From Planctomycetota bacterium (lineage in GTDB: Bacteria; Planctomycetota; Phycisphaerae; Phycisphaerales; UBA1924): DNA of 64,000 nucleotides. The translations under genes were made by a program, and so were the position numbers. Below, piece by piece: positions 17,920 through 26,777 of this stretch. The notes under the pieces were generated by a model. It was not told the origin of the DNA. It saw only the letters and a list, made by a program, of their open reading frames with translations, and ran no database searches. The DNA lies in NCBI GenBank assembly GCA_024280755.1, contig JAJRPN010000002.1:1-64000 (forward strand). The letters run 5' to 3'. Position 1 is the stretch's first letter; each line of letters opens with the position of its first letter.

Positions 17920-18816
17920 CTAACCCCTCGTTGGCTGAACGCTTGGTGTTCGTGTGACGCGATCGGGTGTCATCCCAAAGAGATCTGCCCCATACGCCGA
18001 TTCATCACGCCGAGACGCCAAAGGCCCCTCCGCATCGCCACGCAAAAATTGGCGCACCAACCGTTCGTTAGACTCCATCTTCTTCGCCTCATCCGCTGGC
18101 ATATCACGCAGTCGCTCGTACCAAGATCGTTCATCAAGATACAGCATCTTGCCGCGATCAAGCATGGCCATCCGATCCGCGATCGTAAAGGCACTGTCCA
18201 TCTCATGAGTCACCACCACACTCGTGACCCCAAGCTGATGCGAGAGTGCGATGATCAACTGATCAATCTGCGCGCTCGTCACCGGATCAAGCCCCGCGCT
18301 GGGTTCGTCATAAAATAGAATCTTGGGATCAAGCGCGAGGGCACGAGCGAGACCAGCGCGTTTCTTCATCCCGCCCGAGATCTGCGCCGGGAACTTGTCG
18401 GCGTCTTCACGAAGCCCAACAAGCTCGAGCTTGATCTTCACCTGAATATCAATAATCTCATCATCAAGCTCGGTATGCTCACGCAAAGGCAGCGCAACAT
18501 TCTCAGCGATTGTCATCGAGTTGTACAGCGCACCCGATTGGAACAAAATCCCAAACTTCTTGCGGACCCCGTTGAGATCTTCTTCATTGAGTTCACAGAT
18601 ATTCTCGCCGAAGAGTTCGATCGAGCCCTCGTCAGGCTTATGCGAGCCGATCATCGTCCGCAAGAGCGTACTCTTGCCCGATCCAGATCCACCCATGATC
18701 ACCATTGTCTCGCCAGGATACACATCAAGGTTCACGCCTTGAAGCACCGTCTGGTCACCAAAGCGCTTTACAATGCCCTTGCATCGAATCACTGGTTGGC
18801 GCTCTTCTTCACTCAT
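17920..18816 (-). CDS. ABC transporter ATP-binding protein, MlaF type
   Basis: The 298-residue ATPase has Walker A GGSGSGKST near residue 40, the signature region QISGGMKKR, Walker B ILFYDEPSAGLDP and the switch histidine in VVVTHEMD. ISGGMKKRAGLARAL is typical of the Mla/Mkl lipid transporters. It precedes the MCE gene by 55 bases on the same strand and would power phospholipid movement between the membranes. The C-terminal 40 residues are an unrecognised extension. Confidence 0.85.
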   Translation of the reverse strand: MSEEERQPVIRCKGIVKRFGDQTVLQGVNLDVYPGETMVIMGGSGSGKSTLLRTMIGSHKPDEGSIELFGENICELNEEDLNGVRKKFGILFQSGALYNSMTIAENVALPLREHTELDDEIIDIQVKIKLELVGLREDADKFPAQISGGMKKRAGLARALALDPKILFYDEPSAGLDPVTSAQIDQLIIALSHQLGVTSVVVTHEMDSAFTIADRMAMLDRGKMLYLDERSWYERLRDMPADEAKKMESNERLVRQFLRGDAEGPLASRRDESAYGADLFGMTPDRVTRTPSVQPTRG

Positions 18817-18871
18817 AGCAATCTACTCTTCAGCACAGGTCTTCAGCACGGGCTCTGTGCCTGTTGATCCA

Positions 18872-19669
18872 TCAAGGCCCGTCATCATCAGCAGGCTCTT
18901 GCTCTTCATCGGCTGAATCCTCAACCGAATCCTCTTCTAGGACATCGGGCACACTCGGAATTGTCGTTCCTGCTGCCGGCAAGCGATATTCAACCCCTTG
19001 GGCATCGACCACAATGATCTCGACTGCTGCGGGCATTCCAGAAGATGAGGTCGAGCCGCCAGTGGTATCGATCACATAGATCACCAATCCATACCCAGAA
19101 TCAAACAGCATCGGCAAAGGCACATACCCAGGCACATTCTGATAAGGCTGAATCTGCGGGCCAATCGCCATGTAGCCACTGATCAACTCACCGATGCCGT
19201 CGGTGGTCGATACGAAATCACCCAAGCTGCTGCGATAGCCTTCGCGGAACGCGATCAGTTCTTCATCGCTCGCTTGATTCGCAGGGCCATTGAGCACGCC
19301 GCGAGCAGCATCAAAGTTATCCGCTTGCAAATCAAGGAACATCTGCCCGGTCGATTCACTGAACCCGCCCATCAACTTATTGAACGCACCCCCGCCGCCA
19401 AAGACTAACCCGACCCACAACGCAAGCGTCAAAAGTCCGATCAAAATCCCTGCGATCCCGAACCCGGTGCCGCCAACGCGACCCTTGCTCCGAGAGATCC
19501 CAACAAGCCCAAACACCCCAAGCAAAATCGCCGGGATCGAGGTTATACCAAGGCAACACCCGCCGATACCAAAGACCATACTCAAAATGGCCATGATGCT
19601 GGTACGCTCGGGCTCTTGATAAAGCTTCACATCGGATTGGTTTTCGTACGGCGATTGCATCTGTGTCAT
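18872..19669 (-). CDS. DUF4190-like membrane protein
   Basis: The first 110 residues hold two hydrophobic segments with the DUF4190 pattern (SIMAILSMVFGIGGCCLGI ... GFGIAGILIGLLTLALW). The outer part is a small soluble domain with a Glu/Asp-rich end. Its function is unknown. It lies 55 bases before the ABC ATPase gene, so it may belong to the same transcript, but it lacks the features of an MlaE permease. Confidence 0.7.
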   Translation of the reverse strand: MTQMQSPYENQSDVKLYQEPERTSIMAILSMVFGIGGCCLGITSIPAILLGVFGLVGISRSKGRVGGTGFGIAGILIGLLTLALWVGLVFGGGGAFNKLMGGFSESTGQMFLDLQADNFDAARGVLNGPANQASDEELIAFREGYRSSLGDFVSTTDGIGELISGYMAIGPQIQPYQNVPGYVPLPMLFDSGYGLVIYVIDTTGGSTSSSGMPAAVEIIVVDAQGVEYRLPAAGTTIPSVPDVLEEDSVEDSADEEQEPADDDGP

Positions 19670-19730
19670 GTGCCCACCCTAGCGGGTTTTGGACCAACAA
19701 ACCACCGTTTGAGCCTGTTTCTGCAATCAT

Positions 19731-20927
19731 TTACCCTGGCATCGACTGCGAAAGTTGCGCCACAACCCCGCTGATCACCTCGATCGCACGATCAATTTCC
19801 TCGATTGTCGTCTCTCGACCCAAGCTCACTCGGATAGATCCGTGCGCTGTGCGTTCATCCACACCCATCGCCAAAAGCACCGGCGACGGGTCTAAAGACC
19901 CCGATGCACACGCCGAACCCGCCGACACACACACGCCCCGCTCAGATAATGACAACAACATCGCCTCGGCTTCAAGTCTTGGGAATCCGATGTTTGTCGT
20001 GCCCCAGAGCCTTAGCGCCGGGTCGGTCGTCGTGTTGACTACGCTGCCTTCACATGCTGCCAAAACACCCGCTTCAAACCGATCTCGCAACTTGCTAATC
20101 GCATCTCGATTTGTTTCATCCTCGACCCATTCTTTGGCTTGCTTAGCAGCTACACCCAACCCCAAAATCGCAGGCACCGGCTCGGTCCCGCCTCTGCGTC
20201 CAAGCTCTTGCGAACCCGGAGTCACAGGCAACAGTTGCACGCCTCGCCGAACCCAAAGTATCCCAACGCCCTTGGGCCCATGAAACTTGTGAGCAGATGC
20301 GTTGAGCAAATCGATCTTGGGGGACTGAGCTGAATGCAAAGCCGTAGGCATTTTGCCCACCCACTGCGTGGCATCACAATGAAACACCACATTGTGACGA
20401 TCGCAAATTTCCCCTACCCGATGCACAGGCTGAACCACCCCGGTCTCATTGTTCACCCACTGCATGCTCACTATCGCAACTGTGTTGCCGCCCTCATGTC
20501 CATGCTCTTTGATGATCGCTTCAAGCCCGGTCACATCGACCACCCCGGATCGATCCACAGGCAACATGATCACTTGTGCCTGCCCTGTCTTTTCAAGTTG
20601 ATGACACAAGTTGCCAATCGCGCTGTGCTCGATCGGCGTGGTGATGATCACCTTCTTCTTTGGGTTCGATCGTTTGAGTGCCCCCAGTGTCCCACGGATC
20701 GCCAGATCAATCGCTTCGGTGCCCGAGCCAGTAAAAGTCACCTCGCGCGATTTCACCCCAAGCAAACTGGCAACCTGTCCACGAGCGATCTCGATCTGAT
20801 GCTTGGCATCCTGCCCAGCCCGATGGATACTCGATGGGTTATGCCAAAAGGTTTCCACAGCAGAAACCATCGCAGCGACAACCTCGCTGCTCGGCCTCGT
20901 CGTCGCATTATTATCTAAATACACCAC
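19731..20927 (-). CDS. Cysteine desulfurase, NifS/IscS type
   Basis: This PLP enzyme takes sulfur from cysteine for iron-sulfur clusters and thiolated cofactors. YLDNNATT opens the protein, SAHKFHGPKG holds the PLP lysine, and SAGSACASG holds the catalytic cysteine in its loop. The 398-residue length is normal. Translation begins at GTG; two 18-bp tandem units with TATATATA lie directly upstream. No iscU or iscR gene is adjacent. Confidence 0.9.
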   Translation of the reverse strand: MVYLDNNATTRPSSEVVAAMVSAVETFWHNPSSIHRAGQDAKHQIEIARGQVASLLGVKSREVTFTGSGTEAIDLAIRGTLGALKRSNPKKKVIITTPIEHSAIGNLCHQLEKTGQAQVIMLPVDRSGVVDVTGLEAIIKEHGHEGGNTVAIVSMQWVNNETGVVQPVHRVGEICDRHNVVFHCDATQWVGKMPTALHSAQSPKIDLLNASAHKFHGPKGVGILWVRRGVQLLPVTPGSQELGRRGGTEPVPAILGLGVAAKQAKEWVEDETNRDAISKLRDRFEAGVLAACEGSVVNTTTDPALRLWGTTNIGFPRLEAEAMLLSLSERGVCVSAGSACASGSLDPSPVLLAMGVDERTAHGSIRVSLGRETTIEEIDRAIEVISGVVAQLSQSMPG

Positions 20928-20963
20928 TTATATATACCTGATCCATTATATATACCTGATCCA
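20928..20963 (-). repeat. Two tandem 18-bp units before the cysteine desulfurase gene
   Basis: The unit TTATATATACCTGATCCA occurs twice in direct succession (20928-20945 and 20946-20963). In the sense of the downstream gene it gives two AGGTATATATAA boxes just before the GTG start, so it covers the leader and possibly the -10 region. Confidence 0.85.
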
Positions 20964-20985
20964 TCTTCACTCACCAAACTCTTGT

Positions 20986-21040
20986 CCCTCCCCCGCCCCG
21001 GCGGGGGAGGTGGCACGCGCAGCGTGACGGAGGGGGTCTT
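20986..21040 (+). repeat. Palindromic interspersed repeat, family A
   Basis: Stem one is CTCCCCCG/CGGGGGAG and stem two CACGC/GCGTG, ending in GACGGAGGGGGTCTT. It lies between the tetR-like gene and the cysteine desulfurase gene. Confidence 0.9.
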
Positions 21041-21056
21041 TTCTCTTTCTTCTCTG

Positions 21057-21743
21057 TTACTCTTTTTCCTCTGTATCCCCATGCTCAAACACTTCATTCT
21101 TCTCCGAATCAGTCTTGATCGCCTCACTCGACGATTCCGCAGCACGATCCCGCCCAACGAGAATCCGCCCAAGCACATCCTTTACATGCGTCCCCGAAGC
21201 ATCAAACCCATGCCCGGGCACGCCCATCGCGGTGAGTACGCCATAGCCCATCCCCACATTTACCAGCACCCACGCGATGACACCCGCAGAAAACCGATTC
21301 GTCACCTTGTGCGCCTCCTGCGCTCGCTCGATTTCACGCGTGATAAAAGCATGCAGCCGAGTCATATGATCCGACACCGCCTTATGAATCAACGGGTCTT
21401 CCACCTCAGAGATCGATTGCAACAGCACCCGATACCCCTTGCGTCCGCTCTGCGAGACCATCGGGTTCTCATCAATAATCTTGGTCAGCCGAACACCAGG
21501 ATCATCGACCCCCTCAAGATCTCGCTCCCACTGCTCAAGCGTCTGGCGCCCGGTGCGTTCGATCAGTGCGACAAACAGATCACGCTTGGATTTAAAATGG
21601 CGATAGATAATCGGCTCAGTGATCCCCGCCTCTTTGGCAATCTGAGCCGTCGTCGCGCCGGCGTATCCACGAACCGAAAATAGATCGGCGGCCACATCAA
21701 GAAGTTGTTCGCGTCGTTTGGCTGCTGGTAGTCGACTCATCAA
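21057..21743 (-). CDS. TetR-family transcriptional regulator
   Basis: The first 60 residues form a TetR helix-turn-helix (ADLFSVRGYAGATTAQIAKEAGI, then IYRHFKSKRDLF). The rest is a helical ligand/dimer domain whose ligand is unknown. Its ATG overlaps the yidD stop by four bases, so it is translated as part of an rnpA-yidD-tetR operon, an uncommon position for a TetR regulator. Confidence 0.85.
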   Translation of the reverse strand: MMSRLPAAKRREQLLDVAADLFSVRGYAGATTAQIAKEAGITEPIIYRHFKSKRDLFVALIERTGRQTLEQWERDLEGVDDPGVRLTKIIDENPMVSQSGRKGYRVLLQSISEVEDPLIHKAVSDHMTRLHAFITREIERAQEAHKVTNRFSAGVIAWVLVNVGMGYGVLTAMGVPGHGFDASGTHVKDVLGRILVGRDRAAESSSEAIKTDSEKNEVFEHGDTEEKE

Positions 21744-22129
21744 TCCCGCTCTCTTTCATTCATAGATTCACTGTGCACATCGGTAGTTGGTGCTGGTGTA
21801 TGCTCGTGCCCACATGATCGTATCGGCACCGGATCGTATCCGCCCTTGGAAAACGGATTACATCGCAAAATCCGCTTCCCAGTCATCATCGTCCCCCGGA
21901 TCGGCCCATAGCTCTTATACGCTTGGATCCCATACCGAGAACAAGTCGGCTCAAAGCGACACTGCCCGCCCATAAACGGCGAGAGCGTCGCCCGATACGC
22001 ATAGATCACCATCAAAAACGGCCAGTTCCCAATCCGCGAGATCAAGCCAAGCTCTTGCTCTTGCCTTAGCTCTTGGTGCGATGGGCTTCCAGCCCGTCTC
22101 TTCTCTTCTCTTTCTCCCGCCCCACTCAT
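21740..22129 (-). CDS. yidD: YidD, membrane protein insertion efficiency factor
   Basis: The core residues about 35-105 show the YidD pattern: YRATLSPFMGGQCRFEPTCS and a conserved Cys-Asn-Pro (RCNPFSKGGYDPVP). YidD helps YidC insert membrane proteins. An unusual 30-residue N-terminal stretch rich in Glu and Arg precedes the core. It overlaps rnpA and the TetR gene by four bases each. yidC itself is not in the window. Confidence 0.9.
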   Translation of the reverse strand: MSGAGEREEKRRAGSPSHQELRQEQELGLISRIGNWPFLMVIYAYRATLSPFMGGQCRFEPTCSRYGIQAYKSYGPIRGTMMTGKRILRCNPFSKGGYDPVPIRSCGHEHTPAPTTDVHSESMNERERD

Positions 22130-22533
22130 CGCCCAACTCGCTTCTCATGCGTCCGATGGGCTGCTTCTACCGCTTGGACCATCAGCGTTGTATAGTCATC
22201 AATTGACAACGCATTGTGCTTACGAGCTGTCACCACAATGTCATAGGCTCCACCAGCTGAGGGCTTTGGAAACACCGAGCGCTGGTGGCGAAACACTTCA
22301 CGCATCATCCGTTTAAACCGCCCGCGCACCACCGCATTGCCCATCCGTCGCCCAACCGAAAGCCCAAGCCGATGTTCGTGATGGTCGTTCGCTAAAATGA
22401 ACACCGTAACTACCCCACGCGATTTGCGAAGCTTGGCATCAAACACCGCAGCAAACTGCTCGCCGCCCGAGAGCCGATGCCTTCGCCGATAGACGAGTTT
22501 CTTGCCAGATTGTGATTCTGCGTGCGAATCCAT
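22126..22533 (-). CDS. rnpA: Ribonuclease P protein component
   Basis: The protein supports the RNase P RNA in tRNA 5' processing. The conserved basic motif GNAVVRGRFKRMMREVFR is present, as is the N-terminal RLSGGEQFAAVF region. The ATG at 22533 is preferred over an upstream GTG at 22542. rpmH (ribosomal protein L34), the usual partner directly upstream, was not found in any frame here. Confidence 0.9.
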   Translation of the reverse strand: MDSHAESQSGKKLVYRRRHRLSGGEQFAAVFDAKLRKSRGVVTVFILANDHHEHRLGLSVGRRMGNAVVRGRFKRMMREVFRHQRSVFPKPSAGGAYDIVVTARKHNALSIDDYTTLMVQAVEAAHRTHEKRVGR

Positions 22534-22545
22534 AGACAACACTAG

Positions 22546-22585
22546 GGATTAGGGATCAGGGATTGGGGATTAGGGATCAGGAAAG
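22546..22585 (-). repeat. GGGATTAGGGATCAGG-type short tandem repeat
   Basis: Variants of GGGATTAGGGATCAGG recur without clear coding frame directly before rnpA. Its function is unknown. Confidence 0.6.
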
Positions 22586-22620
22586 AGAGGGAGGGACAAG
22601 ATCCGCACCTCTTCCCAATT

Positions 22621-22657
22621 AAAAAGAGCCGAGCTGGGGGGGACATCCCAGCTCGGC
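22621..22657 (-). terminator. Intrinsic terminator of the candidate ncRNA
   Basis: An 11-bp GCCGAGCTGGG stem with a short loop is followed on the minus strand by TCTTTTT. It ends transcription before rnpA, so rnpA needs its own promoter or read-through. Confidence 0.8.
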
Positions 22658-22965
22658 ATCGGAGGTTGTCGCCGGTCATCCACCTCGGCGACAACTTTGG
22701 ATCGGAGCGACCTCTCTCCCCTCGTCGCATCCGATCCAACACAGCCTCGGAGAACCGTCCGGCATAGCCGCACACACACTGGTTCTCCGAGCTCTGGCTT
22801 GGTATACATATCCTGTTGTCCAGATGACGCTGACAAGCAAACGCTCGATCAACTCCTACCCACCCGGCGTCGGGACACGCTACAAGCCGTGCTTCCACTC
22901 TCTAAACCGTCGATTCCGGGGACACAGAACCGACGATGCAAGGCTCATCCAATGAGACCGCTTTT
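22621..22965 (-). ncRNA. Candidate structured noncoding RNA between clpB and rnpA
   Basis: On the minus strand this stretch is a chain of hairpins: 22942-22959, 22908-22935 (9-bp stem), 22876-22891, 22863-22874, 22816-22836, 22746-22791 (11-bp CTCGGAGAACC stem), 22697-22739 (10-bp TTGGATCGGA stem plus a 5-bp inner stem), 22665-22695 (10-bp GTTGTCGCCG stem), and a terminator hairpin with a U run. It does not show the signatures of tmRNA, RNase P RNA or SRP RNA that I looked for. An open frame across it (22542-22898) also runs through repeat DNA and resembles no known protein. The 5' end is a guess. Confidence 0.55.
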
Positions 22966-23220
22966 CGATCGCACACACATAACGCGACACTCAAACCGGA
23001 AAGCCTGCTGTAAACTTGTAAACCCAAACTGCGTGCCCAAAAGAACGAGCGGAAAGTATCAGTTTGTACCTGGCCTGATCTGGCCACCTGTCTATACGCA
23101 TCCCATCTTGCCCGGTTTCATTCCACGATCCCATGCACAATGACATTCCCGCATTTATTCCATTTACTGCGTGAAAACTGCCGAGTTTTGGTCTCTTGAA
23201 CATCAATCCCCAAAACATGA

Positions 23221-23260
23221 AATCCCCTGCAACCTCTCTTGAGAAAGGCTACAGGGGATA
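23221..23260 (-). terminator. Hairpin downstream of clpB, possible terminator
   Basis: A long stem (ATCCCCTG...CAGGGGAT with further inner pairing) lies about 30 bases after the clpB stop. The following bases are only moderately T-rich, so termination is likely but not certain. Confidence 0.6.
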
Positions 23261-23286
23261 AACGGTCGTTCATTTTGGTATTTATA

Positions 23287-26037
23287 TCACATACATTCCG
23301 TATCCATTGTTTGTGCGTGTTCTTGCTCGCCTTTGGTGAAGGTAAAGCTCGATCCAGAAGCATCAACAAGAATCACATCGCCCGATAAAAACTCCCCTGA
23401 GAGTATCCGCCCCGCGAGCGGGTTCTCGATCCGTTTCTGAATCGTCCGCGCCAAAGGCCTCGCTCCATACGCCGGGTCATAGCCCTCCGCGATCAACTGA
23501 TCACGCGCAGCGTCGCTAAACTCGATCGCAATCCCACGATCATTCAATCGCGAAATCAAAGATCCAAGCATGATCCCCGCGATCCCAGTAAGCGTCTCTT
23601 TGCCGAGTTGATGGAACACAATGGTTTCATCAATCCGGTTGAGCAACTCGGGGCGGAAGAACTGCTCGCGCATCCCGACATCAAAGTTCACATTCATCTC
23701 GCCAGTTTCTAGGTTGGGCTTCATGCCCTTGGCATCAAGATCAGCCCCAGGCCCGCGACGAATCAGATCGCGCACCGCAGCCTCGATCTCCCAATCCTCA
23801 CTGCCATGCTCTGCCATCTGCAAAATCTTCTGGCTACCGATATTACTGGTCATCACGACGATCGTGTTTTTGAAATCTACCGTCCGCCCCTGTCCATCAG
23901 TCAATCGCCCGTCATCGAGCAGTTGCAACAGCACATTGAACACATCAGGGTGCGCCTTCTCGATCTCGTCGAGCAGGATCACCGCATATGGACGACGCCT
24001 GACCGCTTCGGTCAACGCCCCGCCCTCTTCATACCCGACATACCCCGGAGGCGCACCGATGAGTCGGCTCACCGCATGCTTCTCCATGTACTCGCTCATG
24101 TCAATACGCACGAGCGCATCCTCGGTATCAAACAAGAACTCGGCAAGCGCCTTGCAGGTCTCAGTCTTCCCAACACCTGTAGGCCCAAGGAACAAAAAAC
24201 TCCCGATCGGCTTGCTCGGATCTCCAAGCCCCGCCCGGCTTCGACGCACCGCATCTGCGACCGCAACAAGCGCATCGTTCTGCCCCACCACGCGCGATTG
24301 CAAATGAACTTCCATTTCGATCAGCTTCTCGCGCTCCGACTCAATCAATCGAGAAACCGGGATACCTGTCCATCGCCCAACGATCCGTGCGACCGATTCT
24401 GGATCAACCTCTTCCTTAATAAGCAACTCGCCTTTGCTCGCCCGATCATCAATCTGAGCCTCAGCCTGTGCAAGCTGCTTCTCGAGCTCGACAAGATCAC
24501 CATACTGAATTCGCGCAGCCCGCTCAAGATCCCCCACACGCTGGGCTTGCTCAAGCTCAACACGCTTGTGCTCGATTTCACCCTTTATATCCCGCACAAC
24601 ATCGAGATCCTGCTTTTCTTCTTCCCACCGAACAGTCAGCGCACCGTTCTTCTCACGAAGCTCGGCAAGCTCACCTTCAACCCGATCGATCTCTGCATTC
24701 TTGGTGGGATGGGCATCTTGCCCGTCTCTTCCAGAGCCCTCAAGTTTCAATGCCTCGCGCTCGATCTCAAGCTGCATGATCCGCCGACGCAACTCATCAA
24801 GCTCCTGAGGCATCGAATCAATCTCCATCCGCAACGCGCTCGCAGCCTCATCAATCAAATCAATCGCCTTGTCAGGCAAAAAACGCTCAGTGATATACCG
24901 ATCGCTCAAACTCGCCGCAGCTAAGATCGCGCTGTCCTGAATCCGCACACCATGATGCGTCTCGTAACGATCCTTCAACCCGCGCAAGATCGCAACTGTT
25001 TCTTCAACGCTCGGTGCAAGTACCAACACCTTCTGGAACCGACGCTCAAAGGCTGCGTCCTTCTCGATATGCTTACGATACTCATCGAGCGTCGTCGCAC
25101 CGATACACCGCAACTCACCACGCGCCAGCGCAGGCTTAAGCAGATTCCCCGCGCTCACTGCGCCCTCCGCAGCCCCCGCGCCGATGATCGTGTGCAGCTC
25201 ATCAATAAACAGAATTACCTGTCCGTCTGCGCCTTCCACTTCTCGAAGCACAGATTTGAGCCGATCTTCAAACTCGCCGCGATACTTCGCGCCCGCGAGC
25301 AACGAACCGACATCAAGCGCGATGATTCTTTTATCGCTCATCGAACTCGGACAATCCCCATTGACAATCCGCAGCGCGATCCCCTCAGCGATCGCTGTCT
25401 TACCCACGCCAGGCTCACCGATAAGCACAGGGTTATTCTTGGTTCGGCGTGAGAGCACCTGCATACATCTGCGGATCTCTTCATCGCGACCGATCACCGG
25501 ATCGAGCTTGCCATCGCGCGCCCGATCGGTCAGATCGATGCCATACTTCTTGAGCGACTCGAACGACGCTTCGCCGTCGGGGTCATTGATATTCGTCACA
25601 CCCGAAGCCTTGCGAATCTCCTCGATCGCAGACTTCACCGTCTTCGTATCAACATTGTGTACCTTGAGCACCTCACTGGTATTGCCCGCGATCTCGGTCA
25701 ACGCAATAAGCAGGTGTTCGCACGACACAAACTGATCACCCATCGAATTCGCCGACGCATCGGCTTTACCTAGGATCTCCATGATCTCTCGCCCACTCGA
25801 ACCCGCGCCCGACGAGGTCTTGGGTAATCGTCCAAGCTCAGACTTTACAATCTGCGCCAACTGCCCAATCGGCGATCCGATCTTCTTCAAGATCGCCACA
25901 ACCGGCCCGTTCGCATCTTCTATAAGTGCCTCAAGCACATGCAGCGATCCAACTTCTGGGTTCGTTGCAGCCATCGAACTCTGCTGAGCCTGGGCGAGCG
26001 CCTGCTGGGCGAGTGTTGTCAGTTTGTCCATACGCAT
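23287..26037 (-). CDS. clpB: ATP-dependent disaggregase ClpB
   Basis: ClpB unfolds aggregated proteins together with DnaK. An N-terminal Clp domain, NBD1 with Walker [10 protein letters not shown], a coiled-coil middle domain and NBD2 with GPTGVGKTE follow in order. At 916 residues it is longer than the usual 860. One extra piece near [13 protein letters not shown] lies in NBD2. Another, [10 protein letters not shown] in the coiled coil after LKLEG, is the translation of a palindromic repeat (24703-24732). AAGGAGG stands eight bases before the chosen ATG. No CIRCE operator was seen upstream. Confidence 0.95.
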   Translation of the reverse strand: MRMDKLTTLAQQALAQAQQSSMAATNPEVGSLHVLEALIEDANGPVVAILKKIGSPIGQLAQIVKSELGRLPKTSSGAGSSGREIMEILGKADASANSMGDQFVSCEHLLIALTEIAGNTSEVLKVHNVDTKTVKSAIEEIRKASGVTNINDPDGEASFESLKKYGIDLTDRARDGKLDPVIGRDEEIRRCMQVLSRRTKNNPVLIGEPGVGKTAIAEGIALRIVNGDCPSSMSDKRIIALDVGSLLAGAKYRGEFEDRLKSVLREVEGADGQVILFIDELHTIIGAGAAEGAVSAGNLLKPALARGELRCIGATTLDEYRKHIEKDAAFERRFQKVLVLAPSVEETVAILRGLKDRYETHHGVRIQDSAILAAASLSDRYITERFLPDKAIDLIDEAASALRMEIDSMPQELDELRRRIMQLEIEREALKLEGSGRDGQDAHPTKNAEIDRVEGELAELREKNGALTVRWEEEKQDLDVVRDIKGEIEHKRVELEQAQRVGDLERAARIQYGDLVELEKQLAQAEAQIDDRASKGELLIKEEVDPESVARIVGRWTGIPVSRLIESEREKLIEMEVHLQSRVVGQNDALVAVADAVRRSRAGLGDPSKPIGSFLFLGPTGVGKTETCKALAEFLFDTEDALVRIDMSEYMEKHAVSRLIGAPPGYVGYEEGGALTEAVRRRPYAVILLDEIEKAHPDVFNVLLQLLDDGRLTDGQGRTVDFKNTIVVMTSNIGSQKILQMAEHGSEDWEIEAAVRDLIRRGPGADLDAKGMKPNLETGEMNVNFDVGMREQFFRPELLNRIDETIVFHQLGKETLTGIAGIMLGSLISRLNDRGIAIEFSDAARDQLIAEGYDPAYGARPLARTIQKRIENPLAGRILSGEFLSGDVILVDASGSSFTFTKGEQEHAQTMDTECM
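24703..24732 (-). repeat. Palindromic repeat inserted in the clpB coding sequence
   Basis: The stretch GGTGGGATGGGCATCTTGCC and its continuation form a GGGCA/TGCCC hairpin and read [10 protein letters not shown] in the ClpB frame. Its ends resemble the family C elements (GGTG..., ...TCTCTTC). It keeps the frame and sits in the middle-domain coiled coil. Confidence 0.7.
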
Positions 26038-26133
26038 GGTGGGATCCTCCTTATGTATACCTATTTACACAAGAGATTCCATGCAACCGGCGCGCCACTT
26101 GCGCCCATCCGTCAAATATGCCTTCTTACTCCG

Positions 26134-26162
26134 CTATTGCCCACTGCCTATTACCCATTGCC
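26134..26162 (+). repeat. CTATTGCCC/CATTGCC tandem repeat (family D)
   Basis: This is a short run of variants of the unit CCCATTGCC in the clpB upstream gap, similar to 9889-9921. Confidence 0.65.
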
Positions 26163-26242
26163 AGCCAAACTGCCAACCTGACAGCACCACTGCTCTAACT
26201 GGCAGCCACTTACCCTCTTTCTCTTTCTTCACCTCTTCCCCA

Positions 26243-26272
26243 CCATTGCCTATTCCCTACTGCCTATTGCCT
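26243..26272 (+). repeat. CATTGCC/CTATTGCC tandem repeat (family D)
   Basis: This is a second run of the same unit, just beyond the 3' end of the 6S-like RNA. Confidence 0.65.
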
Positions 26273-26294
26273 TCCCCCTCCCCAATTAAAAAAA

Positions 26295-26470
26295 CCGCTG
26301 CCCATCGCAGTCGGTGTCAGCGTTCGAATCCCTGAAGATCAAGGGGGTGCCTAGGTCTGGATCCCGACCTTCCACTCGGAGGAGGCCTGGTCTTCGCCCA
26401 GATATCCATTCGGCTCCCATTCAGAGGCTCAAAGGGATCAAACTTGTCTGACCGACCGCGATGGGCAGCG
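26295..26470 (-). ncRNA. ssrS: 6S RNA (candidate)
   Basis: About 176 nt close on themselves with a 13-bp perfect terminal stem (CGCTGCCCATCGC/GCGATGGGCAGCG), extended by GTCGGT/ACCGAC, and end in a U run at 26287-26294. Inside are a large central bubble and an upper stem capped near UCCGAGUGGA. The 3' side (CCUUGAUCUUCAGGG then UUCGAACGCUGAC) resembles the 3' bubble hairpin of known 6S RNAs. 6S RNA mimics an open promoter and binds the housekeeping RNA polymerase. Size, rod shape and terminator fit. The GTTCGAATCC on the other strand is not part of a tRNA. Confidence 0.7.
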
Positions 26471-26710
26471 TTCAATACACCATACCACAATCAACAATCA
26501 ACAGATCCCTCAATTCCCAATCATCATCCAATTTCAATCACTTGTGCATCGCTGGTGGACAACTCATCAGCATTCTGCGCTTCAATCGCTGCATTTGGTG
26601 TGTTATTCGGAACACCTCGCCAAACCTTGCCGTATTGACCATTGCAACGGGCAATTCACCCGCGTCGGGGATAAATTGCGCGACTCTTGCGACAAGAATC
26701 GTTCCAACCC

Positions 26711-26739
26711 GTGACAGCGTGAGAGTTTCTCGCTATGCT
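26711..26739 (+). promoter_or_regulatory. Sigma70-type promoter for the small lipoprotein gene
   Basis: GTGACA and TATGCT are separated by 17 bases, 39 bases before the lipoprotein ATG. The spacer contains a GAGA...TCTC inverted repeat that could be an operator. Confidence 0.55.
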
Positions 26740-26777
26740 CGTTGCTCATCAATACACACGAAAGCCGAGGCTAGGCC

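Noticed and set aside
22542..22898. 118-codon frame upstream of rnpA on the minus strand
   Set aside because: It runs through a chain of hairpins, a terminator and tandem repeats, resembles no protein, and would lie across the candidate ncRNA.
26314..26324. GTTCGAATCC, like a tRNA T loop
   Set aside because: No acceptor, D or anticodon arms fit around it; it is part of the 6S-like RNA on the other strand.
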